Assembly (NCBI GenBank): GCA_958354085.1
Contig: CATWUX010000014.1
Coordinates: forward strand, 1-24,759
Reading direction: 5' to 3'
DNA: 24,759 bases
Origin: an uncultured Oscillospiraceae bacterium
GTDB taxonomy: Bacteria; Bacillota; Clostridia; Oscillospirales; Acutalibacteraceae
The position numbers and the translations under genes were made by a program. Numbering within the stretch: position 1 is the stretch's first letter; every line of letters starts with the position of its first letter. The notes below the pieces were generated by a model, which worked only from the letters and a program-made list of their open reading frames with translations, was not told where the DNA came from and searched no databases. Below are positions 23,293 to 24,759 of this stretch, piece by piece.

Positions 23293-24759
23293 TTATTCCG
23301 GCGTATTGCCGGTATGCTTTTTCCGGACAAACCACCAGACGGCAACACCGCCGCCAGCCAATACGACAACGCCGCCAATCACAATCAGTACAATCGCCCA
23401 TGACGGCAGCCCGCTGTTTGTATCCGCCGGCTGCTTCTCGGCAACCGTGGTTCCGGTTGTCGGCGCGGCAGTCGTCTCCTCGGGCAATTCAACCTGTTCA
23501 ATAGCCGGCGTGTAGCTGTCATAATCGCTGCCGGCATTCGCCACCAGCGAGAACGACCGCAATCCCAGTGCAGTCGGATCATCCTCTGAGGACCAGTACA
23601 GCTTCACATATGCTTTGGAACAGCCGTATATATAGTTGGTCAGATCCATCACAAATTTTTGTGTATCGGTGTTATCCTCCGTCGCCTTCAGCGTCTGCAC
23701 TTCCGAATAGCTTTCCCCATCTGTGGAGATCGTCACTTTAAGAAAACTGGTGTCTTTTTTGGCCGCGTCCACATATCCGATTTTCCCGATCAGCGTCAGG
23801 TAACCATCATCGAAAGTCTCACCCTCGGCCGCTTCGATCTTCCAGAAAGCATAAGCGTCCTCACCGCTTTTGGCGGCGGTCAGAAACGGTGCACGGTTCA
23901 AACCGAATACCAGATTGGCACATTTTTCCGCGCCGATAGCCTCCTTGCTCACCGCTCCGACCGGCAGCGAGGTAAAGGACTGCACATTGGTTACCGGCAT
24001 TTTGGAGGTGGTGCCGCCCGAACCATCGATTCCCGCCGTGTTACCGGTCAGGCTGATTGAACGAATGCCTATAATATGCGGCGCATCAAACACAAGCCAT
24101 TGCAGCTGTACATACGCCTGTCCGTACCCCTTTATCGCGTCGGTCAGTTCGACCACGATCTTTTGCGCATCGTTGCTGTCGTCATTGGAATGAAACGTTT
24201 TAACCAGCGTATAGGATTTTCCGTCCACCGAGACCAGCACCTTCAAGGTGTTGTTGTCCTTCTGATTGGCATCCATATACCAAACGCGTCCGACGATCGT
24301 CAGCACCAGATCGTTAAGGGGTTCGCCTTCAGCCGCTTCGATTTTCCAAGTGGCGTAAGCCATTTCATAGCCGTTGCGGGAAGAAAGCAGCGGCACTCCG
24401 TCAATGCCGTAATACATATTGCTTTCCGAAACGGCGCCGATTTCCTCTGCCTCTACCTCACCAAACGCCAGCTGGTTGAAAGCATAAAATTGCGAAACCA
24501 TCGTGCACTCTTCCGGCTTTTTATCGGTCTTGATCGGCTCCGGCGGTTTTTCCACCTGAATATTTCCGTTGCCGTTCAGCTCGATGGATCGAATACCGAA
24601 AATATGCGGACTGTCAAACACCAGCCACTCCATCTTCACAAAAGCGGCCGACTGCCCTTTGAAATACTCCGCCAAATCCAGCTGATACAGCTGATTCATA
24701 TCCGCGTTGTCGTTCGACTGATAGGTTTTAACCAGCGTATACGCAGTACCGTCGGTGGA
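23293..24759 (-). CDS. Membrane-anchored surface protein with repeated beta-sandwich modules (N-terminus outside window)
   Basis: The frame is open to the right edge, and the visible part is about 488 residues. Three copies of a module are visible, the first incomplete. Each contains a strand like S-x-D-G-x-x-Y-x-L-V-K-T, then an S-N-D-D/N-rich turn, then a strand like AYVKLYW / AYVQLQWLVFD, and ends PHIIGIRSISLTGN or a variant. Linkers carry WKIEAAEGE at equivalent places. The C-terminus has a Pro/Thr/Glu stretch, a membrane helix (SWAIVLIVIGGVVVLAGGG) and RKKHTG. This fits a cell-surface glycan-binding protein. I cannot name the module family. The stop lies 30 bp before the solute-binding lipoprotein gene, which puts it in the same operon. 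The methionine at 24699 is internal, not the start. Confidence 0.8.
   Translation of the reverse strand, partial: STDGTAYTLVKTYQSNDNADMNQLYQLDLAEYFKGQSAAFVKMEWLVFDSPHIFGIRSIELNGNGNIQVEKPPEPIKTDKKPEECTMVSQFYAFNQLAFGEVEAEEIGAVSESNMYYGIDGVPLLSSRNGYEMAYATWKIEAAEGEPLNDLVLTIVGRVWYMDANQKDNNTLKVLVSVDGKSYTLVKTFHSNDDSNDAQKIVVELTDAIKGYGQAYVQLQWLVFDAPHIIGIRSISLTGNTAGIDGSGGTTSKMPVTNVQSFTSLPVGAVSKEAIGAEKCANLVFGLNRAPFLTAAKSGEDAYAFWKIEAAEGETFDDGYLTLIGKIGYVDAAKKDTSFLKVTISTDGESYSEVQTLKATEDNTDTQKFVMDLTNYIYGCSKAYVKLYWSSEDDPTALGLRSFSLVANAGSDYDSYTPAIEQVELPEETTAAPTTGTTVAEKQPADTNSGLPSWAIVLIVIGGVVVLAGGGVAVWWFVRKKHTGNTPE

Noticed and set aside
1..24759. CRISPR array, tRNA, rRNA, insertion sequence with transposase
   Set aside because: No regularly spaced direct repeats, no tRNA- or rRNA-like sequence and no transposase-like protein were seen.

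Overview
The window looks like chromosomal DNA of a Gram-positive gut-type Clostridia, most likely Oscillospiraceae/Ruminococcaceae-like. The evidence is indirect. There is a dockerin protein, a sortase-type surface protein, lipobox lipoproteins, strong AGGAGG ribosome sites, and a long operon built like a Gram-positive polysaccharide utilisation locus. No rRNA, tRNA, CRISPR array, transposase or transcriptional regulator was found.

Left arm, plus strand (1-4565): three surface or secreted proteins. The first is the C-terminal end of a protein that finishes in a dockerin. The second is a sortase-anchored protein with a cohesin-like N-terminal domain, a BIG2 domain and Cys-x-x-Cys modules. The third is a smaller membrane-anchored protein with a bacterial Ig-like domain and the same Cys modules. 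A low-GC segment covers the dockerin, the intergenic leader and the cohesin-like domain, and its right-hand edge falls on a domain boundary. The arm ends in a strong hairpin terminator and converges on the second block.

Right arm, minus strand (24759 down to 4862): one long, tightly packed gene series that starts beyond the right edge. In transcription order it encodes: a membrane-anchored protein with repeated beta-sandwich modules (partial); a solute-binding lipoprotein; a 953-residue solute-binding protein with two N-terminal carbohydrate-binding-like modules and no lipobox; a permease pair; an NHL-propeller/TPR membrane protein; a Yip1-family membrane protein; a DUF5696-type lipoprotein; a second permease pair; a GH78-like rhamnosidase; a beta-helix lipoprotein related to GH28/GH49; and a GH32-like protein lacking the usual acid/base glutamate. 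No ABC ATPase is present, so the permeases probably use a shared MsmX-type ATPase encoded elsewhere.

Inferred working model: a plant or host glycan containing rhamnose and possibly furanosides or uronic acids is bound at the cell surface by the modular proteins and trimmed by the lipoprotein enzymes. It is imported as oligosaccharides through two ABC systems and finished inside by the GH78-like and GH32-like enzymes, which have no signal peptides. The NHL/TPR, Yip1 and DUF5696 proteins lie between the two permease pairs and are the least understood part. They are the best candidate for an undescribed membrane apparatus.
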